DNA of 55,361 nucleotides, taken from positions 1-55,361 of the IMG/VR virus record IMGVR_UViG_3300021961_006814. One strand, given 5' to 3'. A program made the position numbers and the translations under genes. This document shows positions 1 through 13,300 of the stretch, in pieces. The stretch is from a virus. Within the stretch, counting starts at the first letter, position 1, and every line of letters begins with the position of its first letter. The notes beneath the pieces were generated by a model. The model did no database searches. It saw only the letters and a program-made list of their open reading frames with translations, and had not been told where the DNA came from.

Positions 1-423
1 GCAGTGTTACAATTTAGACAGGGACAAAATATATCTCCTAGGCCTAGCATGGGCGTATATCAGACAACTAACGACACTGATATGACCAGCCAACTTATAC
101 CCTGGTTTCAAAAAGGATATAGCACTGTTGCCCAAGCAGGTACACTGGACCAATTAAATAAATCTCCTGATTTTATGCTTAATTATTTTTGGGAAAACCA
201 AAAAGCAAATTTGCAATCAGTTACATTGTCAACACCTCGTTATAGGGTAGATTATAATCTTAGTCCAGCAGAAAGACAGGCAAATGCACTTGAATATCTA
301 ACAACACGACGAGCAGCAAGATCTCAAGCATTAAATAAGTTTAAAGCACAAACAGATTTGCGTGGCAAGGACTTTGTACTAGAGTTTTATAGACAAGTAC
401 GAGCAGGAAAGATTAAGTACTAG
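1..423 (+). CDS. Unrecognised baseplate-region protein, 5' end outside window
   Basis: The frame is open from base 1 to the TAG at 421-423, so the gene almost certainly begins upstream. The GTG at base 4 is only the first possible start inside the window and has no visible ribosome binding site. The visible 140 residues are polar, with a basic Arg/Lys-rich C-terminal helix-like segment and no transmembrane stretch. I do not recognise the family. Its stop codon overlaps the strong AGGAGG ribosome binding site of the gp25 gene, so the two are co-transcribed and probably translationally coupled. A role in baseplate assembly is inferred only from position next to gp25 and gp6. Confidence 0.6.
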   Translation, partial: AVLQFRQGQNISPRPSMGVYQTTNDTDMTSQLIPWFQKGYSTVAQAGTLDQLNKSPDFMLNYFWENQKANLQSVTLSTPRYRVDYNLSPAERQANALEYLTTRRAARSQALNKFKAQTDLRGKDFVLEFYRQVRAGKIKY

Positions 424-433
424 GAGGATAGAG

Positions 434-805
434 ATGAGTTTATATCGTGGCTTTAGCACATTAGAAGGTGAGTTTAAAAATTCCCGCTTAGTAGACAGTG
501 ACCTTATTAAAAGAGATCTACTTAACAGTTTTGCAATACGCAAGGGTGAAAAAATTATGAATCCTGCTTACGGAAGTAGTGTTATGGATTTGGTAATGGA
601 ACCCCTTACTGAAGAAGTAAAGAATTTATTAATTGAGGAAGTTACTACCACTATAAAAAGCGATCCTAGAGTAGCACTTAAAAACCTTGTATTAGTAGAA
701 TATGAACATGGAATACAGTGCCAAATAGAGTTATTGTATGTAAAAACAAATCAGGTCGAAAACCTATTAATTAATTTTAACAGACAAGATGGTACTGTTA
801 CTTAA
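434..805 (+). CDS. 25: Baseplate wedge subunit, GPW/gp25 family
   Basis: This 123-aa protein has the GPW/gp25 fold signature: a G-E-K-I-M-N-P-AYGSS segment near residues 36-48, followed by an acidic helix and a D-P-R-V motif near residue 74. In T4 and related contractile tails gp25 is a core wedge component that contacts the sheath-tube initiator and helps trigger sheath polymerisation. Its length is close to T4 gp25. The start is an ATG six bases after AGGAGG (422-427). A 46-bp gap separates it from the gp6 gene, and the gp25-gp6 order is the one known in T4-like phages. Family assignment is secure from motif and context. Confidence 0.92.
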   Translation: MSLYRGFSTLEGEFKNSRLVDSDLIKRDLLNSFAIRKGEKIMNPAYGSSVMDLVMEPLTEEVKNLLIEEVTTTIKSDPRVALKNLVLVEYEHGIQCQIELLYVKTNQVENLLINFNRQDGTVT

Positions 806-825
806 TATGCCCATATAAAATAACT

Positions 826-833
826 CATAAATA
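826..833 (+). promoter_or_regulatory. T4-like late promoter motif (CATAAATA)
   Basis: CATAAATA lies 18 bases upstream of the gp6-type gene and differs from the T4 late consensus TATAAATA at one base. The same NATAAATA core precedes two other structural genes in this window (17978 and 22191). A ribosome binding site (AAAAGG) follows before the ATG at 852. Use by a gp55-type late sigma factor is inference; AT-rich DNA makes chance matches possible. Confidence 0.5.
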
Positions 834-851
834 CTAAAAAGGTTTACATTT

Positions 852-3800
852 ATGGCGCATACAACACGATCAAGTAACTTATTTGCTACGGAAGACTGGA
901 CAAAAGTCTATGAAAGTTTTAAAGAAATAGACTTTCAGAGCTATGACTTTCAGACTATCCGTAAAGCAATGGTGGATTATCTCAGAGAGTTCTACCCTGA
1001 AGACTTTAACGATTTTATTGAAAGTTCAGAGTATGTTGCGCTCATAGATCTTATTGCATATATTGCACAAAGCCTTAGCTTCAGATCAGATTTAAATGCT
1101 AGAGAAAACTTTTTAGAAACAGCAGAGCGAAGAGATAGTATTCTCCGCCTTGCTAGAATGCTTAACTATACACCCAAACGAGCACAAATTGCTCGAGGTA
1201 TGTTGAAAGTAGACAGTGTTCAAACAACAGAAAACATATTTGATAGTAATGGCAATAACCTTGCTAATACAGAAATTTTTTGGGCAGACGAAACAAACCC
1301 AGACTTCCTAGAGCAGTTTACAACTGTAATGAACAGTGCAACTGTAAAGACACAGCGTTTTGGTGCTCCTAGTTTAAGAACTACAGTTGGCGGCATTAAA
1401 ATTGAAGAATATAATTTAAGCACTATACCCAACACAGTGGGTATTTTTGATTATTCAAATACTGTAGGCGGCCAGACATTTAACTTTGAAATTGTTAATG
1501 GAACTTATAGTGGAACAGACTTTTTGTATGAAGTTCCACCAAAGCCAGGTAGCACACTTAATACAATTTACAAAAACGATGCACGTGGTTTTAACAGTAA
1601 CAATACTGGTTACTTCTTTTACTTTAAACAGGGCAATCTACAGACTGTAGACTTTAGTATTGATGAAGCATTACCAAATCGTGTTGTAGAAATAGATGTT
1701 GCTGGTGTTGACAATAATGATATTTGGTTGTATGAACTAGACAGTAATGGCAATGAGCAAACACTATGGACAAAAGTTCCTGCTATTAGTGGTAATAATG
1801 TTATCTTTAATAGTTTAAGTAAAAACATCAAGAGTTTGTACAATGTACAAAGCCGTGCAGGCGACAGAATAAGCCTTGTATTTGGCGACGGTGTATTTAG
1901 TGATATTCCACAAGGCAACTACAGATGTTACTTTAGAACAGGAAATGGCTTCACATATAAAATAAGTCCACAGGATATGAACAATGTAACAATTACATTG
2001 CCCTATTTGAGCCATAGTGCACAGGTTGAAACACTAACTCTTAACATGAGTTTAAAACAAACTGTTGCTAATGCTATTGCTAGAGAAAACCTAAACGACA
2101 TTAAAGCAAGAGCACAACAGCAATATTATACTCAGGATCGTATGGTAACTGGCGAAGATTATCAGATTTTACCATTTACAAGTTTTAACAGTGTAGTAAA
2201 GAGTAAGGCAGTTAACCGTACAAGCAGTGGTATTAGTAGATATTTGGATGTTAGAGATACTACAGGAAAATATTCTAGCACAAACATTTTTGCAGAAGAC
2301 GGAATAATTTACAAAGATTCATTGCTTCCTACCTTTACATTTGACTTTATTACAGACAGTGATATTAGTAATGTAATAAGTACACAATTTGAACGAATTA
2401 TACAGGGTAAAAGCATGTTACATTATTTCTTGGATAAACAACCAAGAATAGATGTAAGTGGATTAAGTATTACCTGGGAACAATCAACTATAGGTACTGG
2501 CGTATGTACTGGTTACTTTAAAAATAGCAGTGGAAACCCACAACAAGTATCTACTTTTACAAGTAGTAACATGAAATACTTTAAGGAAGGTAGTTTAATA
2601 AAATTTAATGCACCCACTGGATATGTGTTCGATGTTAACAACAATCTTATAGTAGGCAGCGCCGGCGATTTAAACACTAAAACATATTTGTGGACAACTT
2701 GTAGTAACCTAGTTGAGGATGGCACAAATCAGGGAACTGGTAATTTGGATAGTGGCTTGGGTCCTGTTACACTTACTGAAGTTATACCTGACCTAGCAGA
2801 ATTAGATACAATTATTATTCCCTGGAATACAAGTTTAACCAGTGCAGTTAGGCAGGCATTAATAGCAGATATAGGTGATTATAAAACATTGGGTATACGC
2901 TATGATCAGGATACACAGGCCTGGACTGTTATTAACAGCGTTAACCTTAACCAATCCACTGCCTTTAGCACACAGTATGCTGGAGATACTTCAGGTAACA
3001 ATTTAGATGCTAGTTGGTACTTCCTGTTAACCAACGACGGCGAAACATATACTGTAAAATACAGACAATTAGATTACATTTTTGAAAGTTATTTAGAAAC
3101 CCGTTTTTATTTTGATAAAGACTTAAAGATTTTTGATCCACGTACTGGCAAAACTATCCGTGATAAAATTGTTATGCTCAAAGTTAACAGTTTGCCAGAT
3201 AGTAATAGTCCCTTTGCACAAAACTATGTAATGCATGTAGATGATACTGTTGTAGAAGCAGACGGTTTTGTACTAACAGAACGTATAAAAATTACTTTTC
3301 CGGATCAAGACAGCGATAACGCTATTGATGATCCTGATGTTTTTGACAAAGTAGTTGGACCAAATGTTAACAGTGCCTCCAAAATAGTGTTTTACAAAAC
3401 TTTCCTTGACAATTATGGTTATACTAGACTTGAGCCTGTTTCTAATACGTTAGTAGAAAGTTATTATACTACACTAACTGCGGCAAACGCAGTTAAAGAA
3501 ACCTATAGTGCTGGACAAGTTTTTTATACCAGTTCAACTGGAAAATTTTATATCCTAAGTGTTAACAGTGCTAACACAAAAGTTTTAACAGAAACAACGG
3601 AATATATTACAAAGGTAGGCAGATCTAATATACTATTCCAGTATACTCACAATGCACCTAATAATAGACGCATTGATCCTGCACCAAGCAACATTATTGA
3701 TTTGTATTTGTTAACACGACAGTATGACACAGACTATCGCAATTATGTTACTGATATTACTGGTAGTGTAACCAAACCAGTAAAACCTAGCACTAACGAA

Positions 3801-4388
3801 TTAAGAGATAGTTATGGAAGTTTGGAAACTTACAAGAGTGTAAGTGATGCTATTATTTTCAATAGCGTAAACTACAGACCATTATTTGGCGACAAGGCAG
3901 ACGCAGAATTGCAAGCAAACTTTAAAATTGTTAAAAACACTAGCACACTTGTAAGTGATAATGAAATTAAAGCAAGAGTAGTAGAAGCAATTAACAATTA
4001 CTTTTCTCTAGATAACTGGGACTTTGGTGACACTTTCTATTTTAGTGAACTTAGTGCCTATCTACACAATACACTATCTCCAGATGTATTAAGTATAATT
4101 ATTGTTCCTAAAAATAGCACAAGTGGTTTTGGTAGTTTATATCAAATTGCAAGTAGTAGAGACGAAATTTTTATTAGTGCTGCAACAGTAAACGATGTAC
4201 AAATAATTGATGTTATTACTGCTGCTCAACTACAAGCAAGTGGTGCAGTCATTAATTCAACTGCTGACATTTCTAGAGTTGAAAGTGTATCTACTGGCAG
4301 TGCTAACACAGTTGTGGAAACAACTACTAATATAAGTGTAGGCGGAAGTACTACAAGAATTACTGGTGCAGGAGGTTATAGTTACTAA
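852..4388 (+). CDS. 6: Baseplate wedge protein, gp6-like (baseplate J family), enlarged
   Basis: The N-terminus (residues 1-120) has the gp6 pattern: an aromatic, acidic segment, a YLREFYPEDFNDFIESSEY stretch, then LIAYIAQSLSFRSDLNARE and a M-L-N-Y-T-P-K-R motif typical of baseplate J/gp6 proteins. The last 200 residues also match gp6-type C-termini, with repeated alpha/beta segments ending in V-S-I-I-I-V-P-like strands. In T4, gp6 forms the dimeric ring that joins the wedges. At 1178 aa it is nearly twice T4 gp6 (about 660 aa); the extra length is a beta-rich central insertion from about residue 450 to 1000. The ATG lies nine bases after AAAAGG. The stop TAA overlaps the next ATG by one base. 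Confidence 0.88.
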   Translation: MAHTTRSSNLFATEDWTKVYESFKEIDFQSYDFQTIRKAMVDYLREFYPEDFNDFIESSEYVALIDLIAYIAQSLSFRSDLNARENFLETAERRDSILRLARMLNYTPKRAQIARGMLKVDSVQTTENIFDSNGNNLANTEIFWADETNPDFLEQFTTVMNSATVKTQRFGAPSLRTTVGGIKIEEYNLSTIPNTVGIFDYSNTVGGQTFNFEIVNGTYSGTDFLYEVPPKPGSTLNTIYKNDARGFNSNNTGYFFYFKQGNLQTVDFSIDEALPNRVVEIDVAGVDNNDIWLYELDSNGNEQTLWTKVPAISGNNVIFNSLSKNIKSLYNVQSRAGDRISLVFGDGVFSDIPQGNYRCYFRTGNGFTYKISPQDMNNVTITLPYLSHSAQVETLTLNMSLKQTVANAIARENLNDIKARAQQQYYTQDRMVTGEDYQILPFTSFNSVVKSKAVNRTSSGISRYLDVRDTTGKYSSTNIFAEDGIIYKDSLLPTFTFDFITDSDISNVISTQFERIIQGKSMLHYFLDKQPRIDVSGLSITWEQSTIGTGVCTGYFKNSSGNPQQVSTFTSSNMKYFKEGSLIKFNAPTGYVFDVNNNLIVGSAGDLNTKTYLWTTCSNLVEDGTNQGTGNLDSGLGPVTLTEVIPDLAELDTIIIPWNTSLTSAVRQALIADIGDYKTLGIRYDQDTQAWTVINSVNLNQSTAFSTQYAGDTSGNNLDASWYFLLTNDGETYTVKYRQLDYIFESYLETRFYFDKDLKIFDPRTGKTIRDKIVMLKVNSLPDSNSPFAQNYVMHVDDTVVEADGFVLTERIKITFPDQDSDNAIDDPDVFDKVVGPNVNSASKIVFYKTFLDNYGYTRLEPVSNTLVESYYTTLTAANAVKETYSAGQVFYTSSTGKFYILSVNSANTKVLTETTEYITKVGRSNILFQYTHNAPNNRRIDPAPSNIIDLYLLTRQYDTDYRNYVTDITGSVTKPVKPSTNELRDSYGSLETYKSVSDAIIFNSVNYRPLFGDKADAELQANFKIVKNTSTLVSDNEIKARVVEAINNYFSLDNWDFGDTFYFSELSAYLHNTLSPDVLSIIIVPKNSTSGFGSLYQIASSRDEIFISAATVNDVQIIDVITAAQLQASGAVINSTADISRVESVSTGSANTVVETTTNISVGGSTTRITGAGGYSY

Positions 4389-7300
4389 TGGCCGTGAGAA
4401 AAAGTAGTATACTTTTACCTGAAGTTTTTAGAACCTCTAAAAACACTAAGTTTTTAAATGCCACACTTGATCAATTGATCAGTGAGGAAACAAAAAGAAA
4501 ATTCAGTGGATTTATTGGTAGAAAAAATGCTGAAAACTTTACTAGTAAAGACACATACCTTACTGAAATTAATAACACAAGACAAAATTATCAGCTAGAG
4601 CCTGGTGTAGTTTATCAGGATAGTACAGGTGACATCAAGAGTGTTAGTAGTATTATTGATGCTTTAAACACAATTAATTACAATAACGGACAAACAGCCA
4701 ATCAGGACAAACTATACAGACAAGAATTTTATAATTGGAGTAGTTTTATTGACTTTGACAAATTAATTAACTACGGTGAGTATTTTTGGTTACCCTCAGG
4801 TCCAGACGCTGTTAATGTTTTTGCTGGCACAGTAGATTCTACTCAAGATTATACCGTACTTAGATCAGCAAGTGAAACTGTATACAGATTTGACAGTGCA
4901 ACTGCTAGTGTTAATCCTACTCTTTATCTTGCTAGAGGAGGTGAATATACTTTTAGAGTAGATCAACCTGGCATTCCTTTTTGGATTCAAACAGAGCGTG
5001 GCTTGTCAGGAATAGATAGCCAACAGAAAAATATTAGTACAAGAGAAGTGCTAGGAGTAATTAACAATGGCGAAGACGCTGGCACAGTAACATTTAGAGT
5101 TCCACTAGCAGACGCTCAGAGTAACTTTACAGATATGACTACTGATGCAGTAGTTGACTTAGCAACAGAACTAACATACAGTGAGTTGCATAACCAAACA
5201 CTAAGTGCTTTTCTTGCATCATATCCAACGGGCATAGACAATCTTACACAACTCGATGGCAAAGATATAATTATGATAAACGATACCCTGGACGAGACTC
5301 GTTGGAACCAGGGTGCAAATTTTGACGCTGAAGGCTATGATAGCGGTACTGTAGAGGGCAGTGCCGGAACATTTGATCCTGTTACTGCTCTAACACATGA
5401 ACAACGCTACAGTGTGTTCCGTTTAGATGTGAATGCAGTAGATGGTGTAGACACAATTCAGTTAAGCCTTATTCAAAGTATTACGCAGGGAAACAAAGTT
5501 TATGTCAGTCAGGGTACTGCATATGGTAGTAGAGAATTTTATAAAGATCCAGAAGGTTTCTTAAGATTAATTCCTAATATAACTGCTGGTCAAAGTGAAC
5601 TTTTTTATCAGGACGGTGCAGATGTTAATCGCAACGGTAAAATTATACTTGTTGATCAAGGTGCAAGTTCTACTATAGACCTTGTAAATGATGTTCTAGG
5701 TAGAGAGACTTATACTAGCCCTAACGGTGTAGCATTTACAAACGGTCTTAAGGTAGAGTTTGACACCAGTGTAACTCCGGCATTATATCAAAATAATAGG
5801 TATTATGTTGAGGGAGTGGGATCTGCTATAAAATTAGTTGCTGTAGATGATTTAGTAACACCAGAAAGTTATGTAAAGAGTGCGAATCTTCCTTATGATA
5901 GTACATTATATGATGAGGGCAATTTTGAATCCACTCTTAATAGTCCTGTAAATCAAGATTATATTGTTATAAATCGTAGCAGTGGTGATAACAATGCATG
6001 GAGCCGCGGTAATCGTTGGTTCCACCGTAATGTAATTACTGCTACTGCAAGTTATAATAATTTTAATACAATTATTGATGATGCGGCAAGAGCAAAACGT
6101 CCTATTATAGAATTTGACAGTGGCCTAAAATTGTTTAACATGGGCATAACGAGCAAAACACCAGTCACAGTTATTGATACTGTACAAACTGATGCTTTCA
6201 GTAATGTTAATGGCACACTAGGTTACTATAGTGACGGAATAGAGTTAACACCTGGTGTTACGATTATCTTTAGTGCAGATCCTGATATCCGTCAAAACAT
6301 TTATCGTGTAGATCATATAGATCAGGATGCTAACATTGCTACTGCTCCAATTATTAACCTTGTAAAAATTGATACAGTTAGTATCAATGATAGCGTTTTA
6401 AGTAGTCTAGGTTCGACTAACCAGGGTAAAGTATTTTACTATACAACGGACAGCGCAGGCAATAATATCTGGAAACTAGCGCAACAAAAGACTAAGTTAA
6501 ATCAAGAACCATTATTTGATGTATTTGATGGCGATCATGTAAGTTTTGGTGACACAACAAAATATGCCAGCACAAACTTTACTGGCAATAAACTTTTTAG
6601 TTACAAAAGAAATAATAATGCAAGTGCTGACACAATCCTAGGTTTTGGTCTAACTTACAAAAACATTGCTAATGTTGGTGACATTGTTTTTGAAAACAAC
6701 TACATAACTGACAAATTCCAGTACACCAGTAGTACAGGCAGTGTAAATGTCATTATAAAAAGCGGGCACGCCCACAAATATAACGGAACAACCAGAACTT
6801 TACATAATGGTTGGACTAAAGTAAAACATGAAAGTAGACAGTGGCAGCAAATACAGCACATCGTCGATTCAGAAAAATATGTTTTTGAAATTGGCAGTGA
6901 GCCCAAGGAAATAATTGGAGATGTCACACTACAAGTATTTGTAAATGGTACATTCCAAACAGCAGACAAATATAGTCAGTTAGCACAAAACGACAAATTC
7001 TATGTTACATTTAACAGTGCTTTGGCAACAGATGATGTTGTTCTTATAAGAGTATACAGTGACACTGTAAACCCACTGGGATTTTATGAAGTTGCCAGTA
7101 ACCTAGAGAACAATGCTAATAATGCAGATTTTGAGACACTAACACTAGGTCAATGCAGAAACCATTTTATTGAGATAACAAGAAACATTGCTGGATTTAC
7201 TGGGAAAAGTTTAGGTTCCAACAATGCTAGAGACTTAACTTACAAAAATTACAGTGGTAAAATCCTACAACATAGTGCAGGTGGTACCCTGGCTCACTAC

Positions 7301-10300
7301 TTGTTAACAATGGATGATAATCTATTTGTTAGCAGCATGAAGTATTCATTAGAGGAATACACACGATTCAAAAACAGGCTCTTAGATAATCTGGACAAAC
7401 TAGATATAGATCTCAGAAATCCAAGCGGGGCTCTTGATACAATCTTAACTTTTATGGTTGGCAGTAAAAGCAGTGATTTCCCATTTTACTATACAGATAT
7501 GCTACCTTGGGGAAGTGAAAAAACTGTAACTAATATTACTCTTGACCAAACTACAGAAAGAACATTTGAGTTTACTACACAATTTGATTTAACAAGTGTT
7601 AGTAGCCAGGGTGTCCTAGTATATCTAAACGAGGATGGAAAAAAGACTCAACTAGTTTATGGCAAAGACTATACCTTTGATACTGTACAAGCAAGTGTAA
7701 CACTCAATGATAAGATCGATCTTGCAGTAGGTGATGTTATAGAAATTGTTGAGTATGCTAATACAAATGGTAGTTTTGTACCCCCTACACCATCTAAACT
7801 GGGCTTATATCCAAAGTTTCAACCAAGCATAAGCCTTGATGACACTTATCAGACTGGCACAAGTTCAGGTACTGGTCCATTTAAAATTTATGGTACCAGT
7901 GATAGTCGTTATGTTCAGCGTAGCCAAGGACAAACTGGCTGGTATTATCCACTTTATACAACTAGTGCAGCGGCAGCAGCGGCCGATTCCGCTGGCCAAT
8001 CACATCCTCATAAGTTTGAAGGTACAGATAGAATATTCTATATGCCCTCAACTAATCAGGCACATGGCGCTATAGACACTGACGCTTATGAAGAATATAA
8101 AAATTATACTCCAGTTATAGTTGGTCATGATGGTAGCCGTTGGGTAGCCTATAAAGATTTGCGTGACCGTATAATACTTGAATACGAAACCAGAGTTTAT
8201 AACAATATTAAAACTAATTACAATCCTGATGTTTTTAATATATTAGAAATATCCAGTGGATATTTTAGAGATACACTAGCTGATTTTGCACTAGACAATA
8301 ATATAATAGGAAAGTATTTTGCTACCTGGGCACACAAAAATCAACTAGATTATATAACAAATACACAGCACCAAATTGAAAATCAATTTACCTGGAATTA
8401 TAATTATGCAACTACAAAAGACAAAAATAGTAGATTGCCAGGATATTGGCGTGCAATATATCGTTGGCTATATGACACTGAAACTCCACATTTAACTCCC
8501 TGGGAGATGATTGGATTTTATGAAAAGCCAAGTTATTGGGACACACGATATGGTAGAGCACCTTATACACGAGGTAACTATGTACTCTGGCAGGATCTAG
8601 AAGATGGTAAGAGATTTCAGAGTGCAGATGAAGATTCCGCCTATACAACAAATGATTTATGGAAGCGACCAGGACTTACAAACCTTATCCCAGTTGATGA
8701 TCAAGGAAAACTCATACCTCCTGGACAATTTCTGACCCAGGGAAGTTTTGAAACAAACACCGCAAATGATTGGAGAATTGGCGATACTGCGCCTGTAGAA
8801 GCAGCATGGAAACGTAGCAGTGAATGGCCTTTTGTTGTACAAATTCTAGCAGCCCTAAAACGTCCAGCAAAATATTTTGCACTATTATGGGATGCTAACC
8901 TTGTTGAAAAAAACACTGGTTATGATCAAATACTACAGAAAAATAAATCTTATAGACATAAAATAAGTGATTACAAACTTAATGGTACAACTATAGGCAC
9001 AACTACTAGCGTTAACCGCGTAGAAGGGTATAATCAATTCCTAGAAAGTTATCTTAAATTTAAAAGTTTAAGTATTGGCGATCTACAAACAAGAGTTCAA
9101 AATTTACAACTAAAACTAGTTCATCCAATTGCAGGTTATACAAACCTAGCAGAATGCAAATTAATAATTGAAAGCACTACTCCAAGTAGTACTAGTAACA
9201 ATATCTTTGTGCCGGACGAAAACTTAAATCTTTACTTAAACAAAAGTACACCGCTAGAAAGAATTACATACAGTGGCGTAAATGTAACAAAGAGAGTTAA
9301 TGGTTATGAGGTTACTGGTTTTGATACTGATAATCCATTCTTTAAAATTATACCAAGCCTAAAGAGTCCAAACAATATTACAGTTACAGTTGGTAATACT
9401 ACTACTGTAGTATATCAAGACTCACAAAAATTCATTAGTAATATTCCTTATGGTACAATAATACCAACAAAGCAACAACTATGTGACTTCATGGTAGCCT
9501 ATCAGCGTTATCTTGTTGCAAAAGGATTTATATTTGAGGATAAAAATAGCAATGATGAGACTAAAGACTTTGCGCTTGCTATTAAAGAATTTTTATTATG
9601 GGATCAACAGGGCTGGCCAGTTAATAGCGTAATTGGTATTAGTCCAGCTAATAACGAAATAAGAGTTAATAGACCATTTACTACTATTGATAACCTTGCT
9701 AAAACAGGAAACATTAAAAATCCAAGCAATAAGGCTCTTAGAGCAACTGAATACAATGTAAGTAGAATAGATAACTTGAGTGTAGTTACGGTTAATGCAG
9801 ATACAAATCAGATCTATAGTGCTCAATTAGACCCTATTCAATACGAACACTATCTTGTTGTAGACAACACAACTATCTTTAATGATGTAATTTACCAACC
9901 AGAACTTGGTAACAGACAAGCAAGAATTAAGTTTGTTGGTTTCAAGAGTAATCCTTGGAACGGTACACTACATAGTCCAGGCTTTATTAACAATGCAAAC
10001 AAATTTGATGTTTGGGTAGAAAATACTGACTATAAAAAAGGCGACATTGTAAATCATAACAAAAAACTATATGCTGCTGTAGATAATCATACTGGGGAAA
10101 CAAAGTTTAACTTTAACAATTGGCGTCCAGTAACTGATATGAAAACAGGTTTATTGCCTAATATAACACAGAAAGCAGATAGATTTACAGATTTTTACGA
10201 CTTTGATAAAAGTAATTTGGAAAGCAGCACAGATAAGGCTGCCAAGGGTCAAATTGGTTTTAGACCTAGAGACTATCTAGATCAATTGGGCTTAGACGAT

Positions 10301-13300
10301 GTTAGCCAGGTTAAGTTCTATCAGGGAATGGTGCGTAACAAAGGTACCAAGAATGTTATTGATAGATTAACTACTGCGGAACTAACAAATCTAAACCAAG
10401 AGATAGAAGTTTTTGAGGAATGGGGCTTTAGGGCTGGTGCATTTGGTAGCATAGACAGCAACCAGGTAATTGAACTTATTGTTGATGAAGCTCGTGCACA
10501 GGAAAATCAAGTAACAGTAGAATTGCTTAATGCAGGAGACACTGGGTCAGGATTGGGATTAGCATATTACTCAGGCGACCTGCTAAAGATTCCAAACAAG
10601 TATGATAAAAACATTTTTAATACTAGAACAAGCAATGTAAAGAAAACAGACATAATTGGTGCGGGACATGTCCGTATAGATGACGCCGACCTTACTGTGT
10701 TTGATTTAGAAAACAATTTAGATCAAATTACTGCTAATATTGCTACAATTGGCAGAGGCACAACAATATGGAATGCCAAGGGCAATCTAGACTGGGACAT
10801 TTATCGTGTTACAGAGATAAATGCCGAAATTATAAGTTTAAACCAATCAGGTACAGGTTTTATTACCTATACTACTAATAGAACACACACCCTAGTTAAA
10901 GATGATTATATTGTAATTAAAAGTGCAGACCAAATAATTGGCGGTGCTAAACAAGTACATAGTACATATGGATCTACCCAATTTACAATAAGAGTAGATG
11001 ATGATGTTGAAATAGATGAAATAACTGGCTTAGTAATTGCAATTTACAAATTAACAAGCAGTAGATTCGCTAACACAAGTAATATTGCAACCTTCACACC
11101 TCCCTATGGTTGGCAAGAAAACGAACTTGCCTGGGTAGATTATGATGAGAATCAGAACTGGGCTACATTTAAAAAGAGCACTCCGTGGAACTATAAAAAT
11201 GTATCATACAATATTGAATCTGTAGGTGATAGTAAATTTGGTACAAGTTTAGCAATCACTGATGACAGTTTAAGTTTGTTTGTTGGCTCTCCAGAACAAT
11301 CAGTTGGCGTGGTATACCCTTACAGCAGGGATAGCAATGGCGTATTTAATCCTGGTACATCTATAGTAGCCCAAGACATTAGAACCAGTATAGACGCTTA
11401 TGGTTTCGCCGTAGCAGCAGGTACGGAATGGTTAGCAGTAGGTGCGCCAAGTAGTGAAAGTAGCATTGGCTATGTATTCATGTACAAGCGTGATTACACA
11501 GGTGTCTTTACCAATCTTACACAAAGTATAAGACTTCCAAGTCCAGGTGCTGCTGCTAAGTTTGGTTACAGTGTCTCAATTAGTAAAGACGACAGATATT
11601 TGTTTGTTGGTGCTCCTGGCGAAAATAAAGTTCATATATATACCCTTGTAGAAGTTGCATCATCAAAAGTTACAAGCCAAACATTTACTGGCGATAATAG
11701 CACTACAGCATTTACACTAGATACAGCAGCAGACAATTCATACCAACTTTACATTAAAGATGGGAATGGCAAAGAATACTTGCCATTTAAAGATTGGACA
11801 GTTTCTGGAACTACATTAACATTTACAACTGCGCCTGCTGCAAGTCTTAGTTTAGTAGTTCGAAGACAAAGTTACTTTAATTATTCGGGAAGCGTTACAG
11901 GATCTTCTACTCTTTCAGGAGACCAATTTGGCTTTAGTTTAGATGTTGATACTACAGGTGAAACATTAATTGTAGGTGCACCTTATAGTGATGTAGATGG
12001 CAAAACTGATGCAGGCAGTGCATATATGTTCCATCACATTGTGGAAAGATTTACAGGCAATGGGACATCACATGAATTTACAGCAACCACAACCCTGCCA
12101 GACAATTTTTACATAGAAGTAGATGGTGTAAAACAGTCTCTTGCAACAGGCTCCTTTGGTGGTTTTGATAGTGATAGTAGTGAAAACAGATATACTGTAG
12201 TAGGCAATACTATCAGTTTTAGATATATTCCTGCTCTGGGAACTAACATTAGAGTATACACTGGTAGTTTTGTTGAAATGCAAATATTTACTCAACAAGA
12301 TGCTATTGTTAGTGGTGAAACGCCACAAGATAATGAAAACTTTGGTTATAGTGTTGCATTAGATGCATACGGTGCTATAGCAACTGTGGGTAGTCCTGGC
12401 GAAGACGAAACAAACCCAAATACAGGAAGTGTTTTTGTATTCATAGACGAAGGTTTAAGATTCGGTGAAGTTACTACTACGAGCACCAACAAATCAACTT
12501 TTACTACACAATTTGATAGTATTAGCGTAGATGATTTTGAAGTTACCATGAGTTTTAATACTAGTGCTGACCCTGCTCGTTTTGCAACTCCTATTAATAC
12601 AAGCACAGACCTAGTTAATATAAATGCAACCCTTACTACAAATGGCCAGGTTAAAATTACTTCTACAAGTACTGTACCCAACAAAAAACTCAAAGTAAGA
12701 CCAGGCGTTGGCACAACATTTAGAGCGTTAGCAGAAGTTAGACCATTTAAATTTGCACAAAAGATAAACCATCCTTTTGCTGGCGAGAATGAAAATTTTG
12801 GTCGTGTAGTGGAAATGGATAAGTTTATTCCAGTTGATGGTGCAGGCAAACAACGATTAGTAATTAGCAGTGACAGAGCAACTACACTTTTGCCAGCAGA
12901 GTTTGACATAGATACTAACACTTCTAGCGTAACATATGACGAGCCACTAACTACATTTGATGCAAACAGCACTAAATTTATTGATAAAGTTTCACAAAGT
13001 GGAGCTGCTTATGTATACGACTTACTTGACAGTAGCAATACAATTAGTAATCCACAAAGCAGTGCCAATCCGCCAAAATTTGCATTTGGACAACAACTTA
13101 GAAGCATTAATATTGGAACACTTGATGAGTTCGGTGGCAGTGTAGCAATAAATGCAGGCAGAATATTTGTTGGCAGTCCTGCAGATGATATATGGCTATC
13201 AAACGCAGGAAGTTTTTACTTATTTGAGAATACAAACAATACTGATACCTGGAACAAATATCGTGTACAAACACCCAAAGTTGATATTGATGTTATTAAC

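Noticed and set aside
12346-12972. 208-codon open frame on the minus strand
   Set aside because: It lies wholly inside the giant plus-strand gene, has no ribosome binding site, and its Val/Leu/Ser-rich translation is the usual shadow of a Thr/Asn-rich gene.
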